Below are positions 15,917 through 24,099 of a stretch of 37,922 nucleotides of DNA, in pieces (positions within the stretch are counted from its first letter, which is position 1; the number at the start of each line of letters is the position of its first letter). The DNA lies in contig JAJDOD010000114.1 of the NCBI GenBank assembly GCA_022340315.1, positions 1 through 37,922 on the forward strand. Reading direction: 5' to 3'. Origin of the DNA: Silicimonas sp. Lineage in GTDB: Bacteria > Pseudomonadota > Alphaproteobacteria > Rhodobacterales > Rhodobacteraceae. The position numbers were made by a program, and so were the translations under genes. Under the pieces are notes generated by a model, which was given only the letters and a program-made list of their open reading frames with translations, did no database searches and had not been told where the DNA came from.

Positions 15917-16396
15917 TCAGGCCGGGCGGAGGATGAAATGCGCTTCCAGGCTGGTGTCGCGCGAGCTTTTCATGACCGGGCGCAGGAAGACCGTCTCGAA
16001 CTCGCCGCTGTCATAGGCCAGGTGTCCGTGCGCCTGACCGAAGGCGGGAACGATCTGGGGCATCTCGAGACGGAACTGCCCGTTCGCGTCGGTCAGCGTC
16101 GCGCCGTGGCTGTGCCAGTCGCGCTCGTGCCCCTCGGTGGTGTGCGCCCAGATCTGGATGCGCTGGCCTGCCAGCGGCCGGCCATCGCCCGCGCGCCGGA
16201 CGCTGCCGGACATCCAGAATCCACCGCCACCGATCCGCTCGACGACCGGCGCGCCGGGCCGGTAGTTGTTGGCCCCGCCGCGCATCGAGCGGGTCGCCTC
16301 AAGCGCCCTGGCGCGCGCCGGAACGAGAAGTCCCGCACCGCCAGCGGCCAGGCCGGTGAGCACGAATTTCCTGCGGTCACAAGGTGCTGAAAGCAT
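15917..16396 (-). CDS. Tat-exported intradiol ring-cleavage dioxygenase-like protein
   Basis: This 159-residue protein has a twin-arginine signal: CDRRKFVLTGLAAGGAGLL, then ARARA as probable cleavage site near residue 33. The mature part shows pieces of the intradiol dioxygenase beta-sandwich: GQRIQIWAHTTEGHERDW, HGATLTDANGQFRLEMPQIVPAF and QAHGHLAYD. In true catechol dioxygenases the iron is held by two Tyr and two His. Here the HGH pair is present but the Tyr of 'D..G.Y' reads EGHERDW, so catalysis is uncertain. It is shorter than cytoplasmic catechol dioxygenases (about 250-310 residues). ATG 16396 follows a perfect GGAGGT; a longer frame to 16474 was rejected. It pairs with the haem membrane protein downstream. 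Confidence 0.75.
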   Translation of the reverse strand: MLSAPCDRRKFVLTGLAAGGAGLLVPARARALEATRSMRGGANNYRPGAPVVERIGGGGFWMSGSVRRAGDGRPLAGQRIQIWAHTTEGHERDWHSHGATLTDANGQFRLEMPQIVPAFGQAHGHLAYDSGEFETVFLRPVMKSSRDTSLEAHFILRPA

Positions 16397-16543
16397 TAGA
16401 GTACCTCCGACTGAGGACGAATTTTTCCGCAAAGACCTGCGCTTCATCATACCCGCAAGGCGGACATGCGCCAACCGCTCCGGACCCCTGAACAGGGTGT
16501 TCCGCGCTCACGTTTTCGCTATATCGACTGACCGCGACGAATT

Positions 16544-17434
16544 TCAGGCGGCCAGCGCCTTGCCACGGCTCAGCGTGAACTCGTCCAGAACTTCGCTGCA
16601 TTCCGGGTCGTCCTCGGCCAGGCTCAGGGTAGCCTTCAGCATCCCAGCCTTCGAGCCACAGTCGAACCGTTCACCCGAGAAGCGGAAGCCTGCAAGTCCC
16701 ACGGTCCCTGCCCCGCGCGAAATGGCGTCGGTCAGTTGAATTTCGCCACCGGCGCCGGGTGTCTGCGTCTCCAGCGCCTCGAAGATCGAGGCGTCGAGCA
16801 CATAACGACCGACAACGGCATCGAGCGAGGGCGCGTCTGCCGGGTCCGGCTTCTCGACCATGCCATCGGCCAGAAGGACAGACCCATCTTGAGATAAAAC
16901 GGACAGGATGCCGTATTTCTTCGTCTCTTCGCGCGGGACGGTCATCGTCGCCACCATGTGACCCGCGTTGTTCCGCTTGTAGGCGTCGATCATCTCGCCA
17001 AGGCAACCTTCCCCGCGGATAAGGTCATCCGGCAAGATCACCGCCACCGCACCCGGCAGCACGTGATCACGTGCGCAGAGAACGGCATGGCCAAGTCCCA
17101 GCGGTTCGTTCTGCATGGTGAATACAACATCATCGTCGATACGGCTGAACGCGGCTTCGGCCAATTCCTCGGCCAGATCACTCTTGCCACGTGACTGCAA
17201 TTCATAGCGAAGTCGCGCGTCGTCCATCACATGCCGCTCGATAGCCCGTTTCGACGGATGGCTGACGAAAACCATCCGCTCGATCCCCGCCGCCTGAGCC
17301 TCGTCGATCGCATATTGGATCAGGGGCGTGTCCAGAACCGGCAGCAGTTCCTTCGGCGTCGCCTTGGTGGCGGGCAGGAAACGCGTGCCCAGTCCGGCAA
17401 CAGGAAAGATGGCGGTGCGTACAGGTGCAATCAT
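16544..17434 (-). CDS. galU: UTP--glucose-1-phosphate uridylyltransferase
   Basis: This 296-residue cytoplasmic enzyme makes UDP-glucose from UTP and glucose-1-phosphate. The nucleotide-binding start TAIFPVAGLGTRFLPATKATPKELLPV is complete, and LIQYAIDEAQAAGI, FTMQNEPLGLGHAVLCAR, VILPDDLI, MVEKPDP, GRYVLD and GEIQLTDAI follow in the usual order. Length is normal. ATG 17434 is chosen because AAGGAG lies 10 bases upstream; the frame extends to 17494 without support. It is divergent to the glucosylglycerol genes. UDP-glucose serves exopolysaccharide and lipopolysaccharide synthesis. GgpS usually prefers ADP-glucose, so a direct link to the osmolyte is uncertain. Confidence 0.95.
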   Translation of the reverse strand: MIAPVRTAIFPVAGLGTRFLPATKATPKELLPVLDTPLIQYAIDEAQAAGIERMVFVSHPSKRAIERHVMDDARLRYELQSRGKSDLAEELAEAAFSRIDDDVVFTMQNEPLGLGHAVLCARDHVLPGAVAVILPDDLIRGEGCLGEMIDAYKRNNAGHMVATMTVPREETKKYGILSVLSQDGSVLLADGMVEKPDPADAPSLDAVVGRYVLDASIFEALETQTPGAGGEIQLTDAISRGAGTVGLAGFRFSGERFDCGSKAGMLKATLSLAEDDPECSEVLDEFTLSRGKALAA

Positions 17435-17755
17435 GACGGCTCGACTCCTTTTTGTTTTCAGCGCAGAACATAATGCACCTGCAGCAAATGTCAAAAAACG
17501 ACATCAACTTGTATCTTTGCGACGTATTTTTGCCCGTTTTTTAGGCATACCGCCGAAATATCCGGCGGCTTGCTGCCAAAAAGTTCACAGATTTTGAAAA
17601 TAATAACTGAAAATCGCGAAATTTTGCACTTGCAGCATTGACCTCACGCTCTCACGGGCCATGTTGCTCCGCATGGAAGTTCTATGATCACCGACCTCGC
17701 GCGCGCTCGCTGACTGGCTGAGCGCGATCACTGGCCACCCACCACCGAGGACGAA
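17435..17755. other. Divergent AT-rich promoter region between galU and gpsA (321 bases)
   Basis: No gene is seen. The region is AT-rich, with runs such as AAAAAACG and GTATTTTTGCCCGTTTTTTAGG. A perfect 6-bp hairpin, CCGCCG-aaatatc-CGGCGG, lies at 17550-17568. TTGACC at 17638 could be a -35 element for gpsA, but no convincing -10 stands 17 bases on. An osmotic control element would be expected here but I cannot identify one. Confidence 0.45.
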
Positions 17756-18898
17756 ATGAAGCACGAACCCATACCATCCAACCCGTTCCCCTTCCAAGCC
17801 AGCCGTTATGAACGCGCGGCCGTGATCGGCGCGGGCTCGTGGGGGACGGCGCTGGCTGCAACGCTGGCGCGGGCCGGGGTCTCGACCCGCATCTGGGGGC
17901 GCGACAAGGCCGTGATCGACGCCATCAACGCACAGCACGAGAACACGCGCCACCTGCCCGGCGTACGGCTGCCCGACCGGCTTCATGGCGTGCGTGAGCT
18001 GGCACATGCGCTGGACGGAGCCGAGGTGGTTCTTATCGTCGTCCCCTCGCGCAGCGTCCGGACGGTCGCGCGGCAGGTCGCCGAGCATGCGCCCGCGAAC
18101 ATCCCAATCGCAGTCTGCGCCAAGGGGATCGAGGCCGAGACAGGCCTGCTGATGACCCAGATCGTCGAAGAGGAGGCGAAAGACCGTCCGATCGGTTGCG
18201 TCTCCGGTCCGACCTTCGCGCGCGAAACCGCGCTTGGCCACCCGACCGCGGCCACGGTCGCCTTTCCGTTTACCTACGCGGATCGGCTGAACCCCGAGAA
18301 GAGCCCGGCGGTCCGCCTTGCTCTGTCGCTGACAACCGAGAGCTTTCGGGCCTATGTCTCGGACGACCTGATCGGCGTCGAGATCGGCGGTGCGGTCAAG
18401 AACGTGGTCGCCATCGCCTGCGGCATGATGACCGGCGCCGGCTTTGCCGAGAACACGCGCGCCGCACTGATCACGCGCGGGCTCGACGAGATGAAGACAT
18501 TGGCAGAAGCCCTTGGCGGCAGAAGGGAAACCGTCACCGGCCTTTCGGGAATCGGCGACCTGGCGCTGACCTGCTCCAGCCCGACCTCGCGCAACATGTC
18601 GCTTGGCCAGCAGCTTGGCCAGGGTACCGCGCGGGACGACTGCTTCGACGGCAAGCCTGTCGTCGTGGAAGGTGAGTTCAACGCCAAGTCGGTCACCGAT
18701 CTCGCCCGGCGCCTGAATGTCGCCATGCCCATTTGCGAAACCGTTCGCTCGATCCTGCACGACGGGACCGGCCTCGGCACCGCCTTCGCCGCGCTCTGGG
18801 CCCGGCCCATCGAGGCCGAGCCGCGCGCAATGGACCTCTCTTTCAATCACCCATCGACAGACCAAGATATCGCAACACTTGCAGAAAGGATCTCATGA
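17756..18898 (+). CDS. gpsA: NAD(P)+-dependent glycerol-3-phosphate dehydrogenase
   Basis: This 380-residue enzyme reduces dihydroxyacetone phosphate to sn-glycerol-3-phosphate. The Rossmann start AAVIGAGSWGTALAATLARAG is at about 21-40. VPSRSVRTV, VCAKGIEAETG, CVSGPTFARET, the catalytic Lys region EIGGAVKNVVAIACGM, RAALITRGLDEM and GLSGIGDLALTCSSPTSRN all match GpsA. It is about 45 residues longer than typical housekeeping GpsA, partly from a 20-residue N-terminal extension. Its stop overlaps the next start (ATGA). Being the first gene of the ggpS operon, it most likely supplies the glycerol-3-phosphate acceptor for glucosylglycerol. A second general gpsA may exist elsewhere. Confidence 0.93.
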   Translation: MKHEPIPSNPFPFQASRYERAAVIGAGSWGTALAATLARAGVSTRIWGRDKAVIDAINAQHENTRHLPGVRLPDRLHGVRELAHALDGAEVVLIVVPSRSVRTVARQVAEHAPANIPIAVCAKGIEAETGLLMTQIVEEEAKDRPIGCVSGPTFARETALGHPTAATVAFPFTYADRLNPEKSPAVRLALSLTTESFRAYVSDDLIGVEIGGAVKNVVAIACGMMTGAGFAENTRAALITRGLDEMKTLAEALGGRRETVTGLSGIGDLALTCSSPTSRNMSLGQQLGQGTARDDCFDGKPVVVEGEFNAKSVTDLARRLNVAMPICETVRSILHDGTGLGTAFAALWARPIEAEPRAMDLSFNHPSTDQDIATLAERIS

Positions 18899-19677
18899 CC
18901 CGTCACGAAACCTTCACCACCTCCGATCTCGCCACCAAGGACTTCGTGCTTGCCACGGACCTCGACGGAACGTTCCTGGGAGGGACCGAAGACCAGCGGC
19001 AGCAATTCTATGGCTGGCTGGAAAGCAACCGTGACAGGGTTGGGCTGATCTTCGTGACCGGGCGCGATCCGGGCTTCATCAGCAACCTGACGCGCAAGGG
19101 CGGCGTACCGCGCCCCGACTACGTCGTGGGCGACGTGGGCACCACCGTCGCGCAGGTCGGGCACGATCATATCCTTTCACCGATCGCCGAGCTTGAAGCC
19201 GAGATTGCGCAAGCCTGGGGCATGGCGGGCGACCGCGTGCAATCGCTGCTGGCCGGCGTTCCCGGCCTGAGACTGCAATCGACAGCCTTCCGCTATCGCG
19301 CCAGCTACGACATGGACCCCGAGCGGTTCGACAGGCGCGCGCTGGATATCGTGGCCGAGGCCGGTCTCGACGCGCTGGTGTCGGACAACCGCTATTTCGA
19401 TGTCCTGCCCAAGGACGTCAGCAAGGGCCCGACGCTTCTGCGCCTTCTCGCGTGGCTTGGTGTCGAGAACAGCCGCACGCTGGTCGCGGGCGATACGCTT
19501 AACGATCTCTCGATGCTCAACATGGGCCTTCCGGCTGTCGCCGTCGGCAATTCCGAACCCGGCCTTATCGAGGCGCTGCAGGGCTGCGAGCACGTTCACT
19601 TCCCTGAAAGCCACGGGGTCGCGGGCATCGCGGAAGCCATTTTCCACCATGAACTTTTCCCAGTGACGAGAGGATAA
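18895..19677 (+). CDS. HAD-superfamily phosphatase, probable glucosylglycerol-phosphate phosphatase
   Basis: This 260-residue cytoplasmic HAD enzyme should remove the phosphate from glucosylglycerol-3-phosphate. HAD motif I is LATDLDGTFLGG (DxDGT, about 20-30), motif II is FVTGRD and motif IV is LVAGDTLNDLSML (GDxxND). A sucrose-phosphatase-type cap lies between, with KDVSKGPTLLRLL giving the conserved motif-III Lys. It differs from cyanobacterial StpA. In Pseudomonas and Stenotrophomonas the two activities are fused in GgpPS, with the HAD part first, and here the same order appears as separate genes. It overlaps gpsA by 4 bases and ends 6 bases before ggpS. Substrate is inferred from context. 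Confidence 0.85.
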   Translation: MTRHETFTTSDLATKDFVLATDLDGTFLGGTEDQRQQFYGWLESNRDRVGLIFVTGRDPGFISNLTRKGGVPRPDYVVGDVGTTVAQVGHDHILSPIAELEAEIAQAWGMAGDRVQSLLAGVPGLRLQSTAFRYRASYDMDPERFDRRALDIVAEAGLDALVSDNRYFDVLPKDVSKGPTLLRLLAWLGVENSRTLVAGDTLNDLSMLNMGLPAVAVGNSEPGLIEALQGCEHVHFPESHGVAGIAEAIFHHELFPVTRG

Positions 19678-19683
19678 ACAGGC

Positions 19684-21171
19684 ATGTCATCCGATCTGGT
19701 CATCGTCTACCACCGACAACCCTACGAGGAGGTCGAAGAGGGCGGCAAGACCGTCCTGAAGGAAAACAAGAGCCCCAACGGCATCGTGCCGACGCTGAAG
19801 AGCTTCTTCGGTGAAGCCGAGCACGGCGCCTGGGTCGCCTGGAAGCTGGCCGACGATCCGTCGAACCCCGATTTCGAGGAACGTATCGAGATCGACGACG
19901 CCTATGGCACGTATTCGGTCTCGCGCCTGCCGCTGACCGCCGGCGAGGTGCGCGAGTTCTATCACGTCACCTCGAAGGAAGCCTTCTGGCCGATCCTGCA
20001 TTCGTTCAAGGAGCGGTACAACTACGACCCCGTCGACTGGGCAAACTTCCGCACCGTGAACTGGAAGTTCGCCGAAGCCGCCGCGAAAGAGGCGGCCGAG
20101 GGCGCGCTGGTCTGGGTCCACGACTACAACCTCTGGCTCGTGCCGGGCTATCTCCGCTCGATGCGGCCCGACCTCAAGATTGCGTTCTTCCACCATACCC
20201 CCTTCCCCGCGGCGGACATGTTCAACGTGCTGCCCTGGCGCAAGGAAATCGTGGCAAGCCTTCTGGCCTGCGATGATGTCGGCTTCCACATCCCCCGCTA
20301 TGCCGCGAACTTCGTGTCGGTGGCGCGCAGCCTCTTCGATGTCGATGTGACCGAGCGCGTGAAAGTGCCCGAGAACTGGATTTCCGAGGGTACCGCACTT
20401 ACGGAACGGACCTATCCCTCGATCATCCGCCACCAGGATCGCGACGTTGCGATAAGTGTTACGCCGGTCGGCGTGGACACCGCCTTCATCGACGAACGCA
20501 CCCGCTCGGAGGATGCCGAGGAACAGGCGGCGCGCATTCGCGACGAGATGGGCGACGGCAAGCTGATCGTCTCGGTGGGCCGCACCGATTACACCAAGGG
20601 CGGCATCGAACAGCTAGGCAGCTTCGAGCGCCTGCTTGAGGAACACCCCGAGCTTCACGGCAAGGTCCGTCTCATGCACGTCTCGGTCTCGGCCAATCGC
20701 GGCATGACGGCCTATGAAAGCATCCAGAACGAGATCGAGCAGACCGCAGGCCGCATCAATGGCCGTTTCGGCACACTCGAATGGCAACCCGTCGCTCTGA
20801 TCTCGCGCGCGATCCCGTTCGCGCAACTCGTCGCCTATTACAAGGCGGCGGACGTGGCCTGGATCACGCCGCTGGCGGACGGCATGAACCTTGTCTGCAA
20901 GGAGTTCTGCGCCGCTCGTACCGATGGCGACGGCGTTCTTGTGCTCTCGGAATTCGCCGGCGCCGCCGTCGAACTTGGCGAAGCGCTGATTGCCAACCCG
21001 TTCTCCAACCGCTCGATGGATCGCACGATCCTGGAAGCGCTGGAGATGCCCGGGATCGAGCGCAAGCGCCGGATGGCATCGCTTCGCAAGGCCGTCGAGG
21101 AGAGCAATGTCCGCAACTGGGCGCCTGGCTTTCTCGATACGTCACGCGAATTGATCTACGCGGCGGAATAA
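19684..21171 (+). CDS. ggpS: Glucosylglycerol-phosphate synthase (GT20 family)
   Basis: This 495-residue enzyme joins glucose from a nucleotide sugar to glycerol-3-phosphate, the key step to the compatible solute glucosylglycerol. The N-terminus VIVYHRQPYEEVEEGGKTV, KSPNGIVPTLKSFF and YHVTSKEAFWPILHSF are hallmark GgpS stretches that differ from trehalose-phosphate synthase. GT20 motifs follow: VWVHDYNLWLVPGYLR, IAFFHHTPFPAADMFNVLPWR, ACDDVGFHIPRYAANF, SVGRTDYTKGG, ITPLADGMNLVCKEF and LSEFAGAAVEL. Length equals cyanobacterial GgpS. Start ATG 19684 follows AGAGGA. The stop lies 6 bases from the convergent acyl carrier protein gene; no T-tract terminator is seen between them. Confidence 0.95.
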   Translation: MSSDLVIVYHRQPYEEVEEGGKTVLKENKSPNGIVPTLKSFFGEAEHGAWVAWKLADDPSNPDFEERIEIDDAYGTYSVSRLPLTAGEVREFYHVTSKEAFWPILHSFKERYNYDPVDWANFRTVNWKFAEAAAKEAAEGALVWVHDYNLWLVPGYLRSMRPDLKIAFFHHTPFPAADMFNVLPWRKEIVASLLACDDVGFHIPRYAANFVSVARSLFDVDVTERVKVPENWISEGTALTERTYPSIIRHQDRDVAISVTPVGVDTAFIDERTRSEDAEEQAARIRDEMGDGKLIVSVGRTDYTKGGIEQLGSFERLLEEHPELHGKVRLMHVSVSANRGMTAYESIQNEIEQTAGRINGRFGTLEWQPVALISRAIPFAQLVAYYKAADVAWITPLADGMNLVCKEFCAARTDGDGVLVLSEFAGAAVELGEALIANPFSNRSMDRTILEALEMPGIERKRRMASLRKAVEESNVRNWAPGFLDTSRELIYAAE

Positions 21172-21177
21172 CCCGCG

Positions 21178-21399
21178 TCAGCCAAGCAGCTTCGCGACAT
21201 CCGCGAAGCCGCGCAACCCGACGATTTCCATCGGATCGAGGCTGCGGCCAAGCCGCGCTTCAAGCGCCGTGACTATGCGAAAATGAGCGAGGCTGTCCCA
21301 GGCCTCGCAGCTTTCCAGGGCGGTCGCTTCACCAACCTCGCCCGGCGCCAGCCCCAGGGCCTCGGCCAGCAGGTCGCGTGCCGCGTCGCCTCCGGTCAT
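21178..21399 (-). CDS. Acyl carrier protein
   Basis: This 73-residue protein has the ACP helical fold: ARDLLAEALGLAPGEVGEAT, then CEAWDSLAHFRIVTALEARLG with Ser in the DSL motif (about residue 38) for phosphopantetheine, then MEIVGLRGFADVAKLL. It differs from the fatty-acid AcpP by WDSLAHF and a lower acidic content. Such specialised carriers usually serve a dedicated ligase and acyltransferase. Its ATG overlaps the GNAT stop (ATGA), indicating coupling with the AMP ligase-GNAT pair. A 21-base inverted repeat (GCTTCGCG-acatc-CGCGAAGC, 21189-21209) lies in its last codons and might end transcripts from the convergent ggpS. Confidence 0.88.
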   Translation of the reverse strand: MTGGDAARDLLAEALGLAPGEVGEATALESCEAWDSLAHFRIVTALEARLGRSLDPMEIVGLRGFADVAKLLG

Positions 21400-22007
21400 G
21401 CCGGCACCAACCCGCGCGTCTCGCGCCAGTCCTCGGCCAGGTACTCGAAATACATCGTGTCGGCATGTTCGCCGGTCACCGGCGAGAGCCACGACTTCCG
21501 GTCGTATCCGATCAACCGGAACCCCAGCTTCTGATAATTGTAGATCGAACTGACGTTGCGGCTGAGGACGCGGCCGGCAAAGCGCATCACGTCCGGCGAA
21601 CCGCTGAAATGGTCCATGAGCCCGGTCCGGACCTCCTCGAAAACACCTTTGCCCCACCAGGATTTTGCCGTCAGCACGATCGACATGGCGGCGGTGCCGG
21701 AACGGTCGATCCGGATGCGGTGGGCCCCGATCGTCCCCTTGATCTCGCGCGCGACGATGGCGTGATAAAACAGGTGCCGCCCGTCCGGCTTGCCCATCGC
21801 CTTGACCCATTGAAGGCGCGTGTACGCGGGCTTGTCGTACATCAGGTTGTGCAGGATATCCGGGTTCGAGGCCCAGGGGAGCGTGATCTTCAAGGCCTCC
21901 GCCGTCGTGCAGCTCACCAGGTCGAAGCGTTCGGTTCGCACGGGCTTCGTCAGGTAGGGGTCCGGGTCCGTTCTCTTGCCAAGGTTCAGGACCATGCCGC
22001 CACCCAT
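21396..22007 (-). CDS. GNAT-family N-acetyltransferase (RimJ/RimL-like acyltransferase)
   Basis: This 203-residue protein has GNAT features: RFDLVSCTTAEALKITLPWASNP at the start, FYHAIVAREIKGTIGAHRIRID as the central strands, MSIVLTAKSWWGKGVFEEV in the cofactor region where 'GxGxA' normally occurs (here WGKGVF), and GRVLSRNVSSIYNYQKLGFRLIG at the end. The relaxed cofactor loop leaves room for an acyl-ACP donor instead of acetyl-CoA. The gene sits between the AMP ligase and the ACP, overlapping both. An acyl transfer from ACP to a sugar amine or protein is a reasonable inference. ATG 22007 has GGAG 8 bases upstream; ATG 21995 is an alternative. Confidence 0.85.
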   Translation of the reverse strand: MGGGMVLNLGKRTDPDPYLTKPVRTERFDLVSCTTAEALKITLPWASNPDILHNLMYDKPAYTRLQWVKAMGKPDGRHLFYHAIVAREIKGTIGAHRIRIDRSGTAAMSIVLTAKSWWGKGVFEEVRTGLMDHFSGSPDVMRFAGRVLSRNVSSIYNYQKLGFRLIGYDRKSWLSPVTGEHADTMYFEYLAEDWRETRGLVPA

Positions 22008-23404
22008 TTCGCACGCTCCGCCCTGCGGTCAGGCTTGCCCCGGTCGGTCTTCGCGATCTCGTCCGCCACTGCAACACGATGCGGCACCGCATCCGCCCGC
22101 ACCTCGCCCCGGCACCAGGCGATCAGTTCCTCTGGCGTCGTCTGCCCGTCGATCCGCACCACCGCGCCGACCAGTTCGCCAGAGATCTCATCCGGTATCC
22201 CGAAAGCGCAGGCCTCCAACACATCCGGATGCCGCTCCAGCAGCATGTCGACCTCTTCGGCCAGCACCTTGATGCCACCCTTGTTGATCTCGTTCTTCAC
22301 CCGGCCGATCAGCCTGAGTGTCTGATCCTCCTGCAACTCCCCGATATCACCTGTCATCAGCCAGCCGTCCGGCGTCTCGGCCTGCTCCGCCGCTCCCCAG
22401 AGACCCAGCATTCGGGCGGGGGACTGCACGGCCACCTCTCCCCGGCCCGTCTCGCGCAGAGCGCCGTCACGAAACACCCCGAACCGGCCTCCCCAGGGCT
22501 TGCCGACGTTGCCCTCCGCGCCAGCGGCATCGAGGCGCGCACCCGAGATCCAGTTTGCCGTCTCGGTCATGCCGTAGGTGTTGTAGACCTCGTCTGTCCC
22601 GCACCACTCCGCGATCTCCGACCAGAGCGCCACCGGCAGTGGCGCCGAACCGACATGCACCCGGCCAGGCGGCGCCGCGGGCGGCGGTGACATCCGCAGG
22701 ACCATTCGCCAGAACGATGGCACCGAGCTGAGAAATGTCACGTTCAGCCGGTCGATAAGCGCGCCCATCCCGGCGAAATCCTCCATCCCCGGCCGGTCGA
22801 GGATATGCACTGTCCCCCCCGCCAGAAGTGGCGTCAGGCAGTTGCCGATCAGACCGTGCCCGAAATAAAGCGGCAGCGGGCAAAGCGCGCGCGCGAGCGC
22901 CGTCTCACCGATCGCGGCCAGGTTAAGCCGCAGCCGCGCCTCCAGCCCCGCAAGGCTGTGCGTTACGCCCTTGGGCTCGCCCGTTGTGCCGGACGTCATG
23001 AGGATCAGCGCCGCATCTGGCCACTCCGGCGGCGGTGCGTCCCCGGCCACCGGCCTCAAGCCCGACGCTCCGAACCAGAGCCGGGGTGTTACCTTGGCGG
23101 TAACCCGCACCCGTTCATCCGGCTTCAACTCCGGGTTCACCAGAACCGCACAATTGCCCGAAACCCAGGTCGCGAACAACGCCACCAGGCAGGCGAGCGG
23201 GTCTCTGGCTGCGACGACCACCCGCGCACCGCCGCCGCCCACCGCCTCTGCGATCTCACCGGCGAGCGCCTCCACTCGATTGACAAGCAATTGATAATCC
23301 AGAACTTCTCCGGTTCGCAGCGCGTGAACACTTGCCGTCTCGGGCAGGTCCCTCACAAGCGGTGTCGAGCGAAACGAGCGCATCTGCGACACCGTGGCGT
23401 CCAT
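21986..23404 (-). CDS. Class I adenylate-forming enzyme (acyl-CoA/acyl-ACP ligase family)
   Basis: This 472-residue protein activates a carboxylic acid with ATP and loads it on a thiol. The core motifs are ALILMTSGTTGEPKGVTH (A3 P-loop, about residue 140), PLYFGHGLIGN, VGSAPLP, YNTYGMTETANW (A5), GWLMTGDIGELQEDQTLRLIGRVKNEINKGGIKV read in parts (A7-A8) and TDRGKPDRRA with the A10 Lys. It is shorter than typical acyl-CoA synthetases (about 500-550) but all motifs are present. Its start ATG shares one base with the yjbF stop, and its end overlaps the GNAT start. The adjacent ACP suggests it loads a carrier protein. The acyl substrate cannot be read. Confidence 0.9.
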   Translation of the reverse strand: MDATVSQMRSFRSTPLVRDLPETASVHALRTGEVLDYQLLVNRVEALAGEIAEAVGGGGARVVVAARDPLACLVALFATWVSGNCAVLVNPELKPDERVRVTAKVTPRLWFGASGLRPVAGDAPPPEWPDAALILMTSGTTGEPKGVTHSLAGLEARLRLNLAAIGETALARALCPLPLYFGHGLIGNCLTPLLAGGTVHILDRPGMEDFAGMGALIDRLNVTFLSSVPSFWRMVLRMSPPPAAPPGRVHVGSAPLPVALWSEIAEWCGTDEVYNTYGMTETANWISGARLDAAGAEGNVGKPWGGRFGVFRDGALRETGRGEVAVQSPARMLGLWGAAEQAETPDGWLMTGDIGELQEDQTLRLIGRVKNEINKGGIKVLAEEVDMLLERHPDVLEACAFGIPDEISGELVGAVVRIDGQTTPEELIAWCRGEVRADAVPHRVAVADEIAKTDRGKPDRRAERAKWVAAWS

Positions 23405-24099
23405 CAGTCCAGCGGCTCAAGAACATCGTAGCGGATCGCGCCCTGGTGCGGCCCCGTCCACTGCGTCGAAGACCAGATGAACCCGCTTGCCGGATCGACG
23501 AAATGCCGGTTTGCAAAGCGAATGTCCCCGCCTGCGCAGGTCTCATCCACGGTGACGACGGAATGCCTCCGCCCGACGATTGCGATGGACCCGGCCTTGC
23601 CCCGGTGAAAGCGGCAGGTGACGGTCACCGCCCTGCCCGGCCCCCGGTCCGAGACAGTGTAGCTTCGCGCGATGCGCTCGGGCCAGCGCGCAAGCGGGCG
23701 CGGGAAGGCGACCGGATCGCCGGCCGAGACGCCGATGGGCGCAAGGTTGTGTCCGAAGCCGGACGTGCTTTGCACCAGCCCGCCGTGCATCACCAGCCGC
23801 CGATCCGACCGCAACACATAGGTGACCTGCGGCCCGGTCTGCCGAAACGCGACCATGAGGTTCGTCTCCGGCACGCGCTCCTCCGACACGCGCAGAAGGG
23901 CCACGCCCATCGCCTCGACCTGTGCCCGCGTGATGGTTCGGGCGGGGTTCGCCGGGGTCGCTCCGGCGCCTGTGCGTGCAAGGTCGTCGCGAATCGCCGC
24001 GACCATCGGGCTTGTTCCCGAGGACGAGCAGGCCCCCAGGACCAGAGCGCCTGCAAGCGCGAGACCTCTGAGCCGCCTCAGTTCCAAAACGCCCCCCAT
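23404..24099 (-). CDS. yjbF: YjbF/GfcB-family exopolysaccharide lipoprotein
   Basis: This 231-residue protein starts with a lipoprotein signal: LALAGALVLGACSSSGTS, with Cys24 as lipidation site. The body follows the YjbF/GfcB pattern: VEAMGVALLRVSEERVPETNLMVAF, VTYVLRSDRRLVMHGGLVQSTSGFGHNLAPIG and a C-terminal FVDPASGFIWSSTQWTGP. In E. coli, yjbEFGH and gfcABCDE-type genes contribute to extracellular polysaccharide production. I chose ATG 24099, with AAAGGA 9 bases upstream, which overlaps the yjbH end by 22 bases. The longer frame is antisense-like and unsupported. The protein should sit in the outer membrane facing the periplasm. Confidence 0.87.
   Translation of the reverse strand: MGGVLELRRLRGLALAGALVLGACSSSGTSPMVAAIRDDLARTGAGATPANPARTITRAQVEAMGVALLRVSEERVPETNLMVAFRQTGPQVTYVLRSDRRLVMHGGLVQSTSGFGHNLAPIGVSAGDPVAFPRPLARWPERIARSYTVSDRGPGRAVTVTCRFHRGKAGSIAIVGRRHSVVTVDETCAGGDIRFANRHFVDPASGFIWSSTQWTGPHQGAIRYDVLEPLD

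Noticed and set aside
17638-17672. Sigma-70-type promoter for gpsA from TTGACC at 17638.
   Set aside because: No acceptable -10 hexamer at 16-18 bases; left as a note in the region entry.
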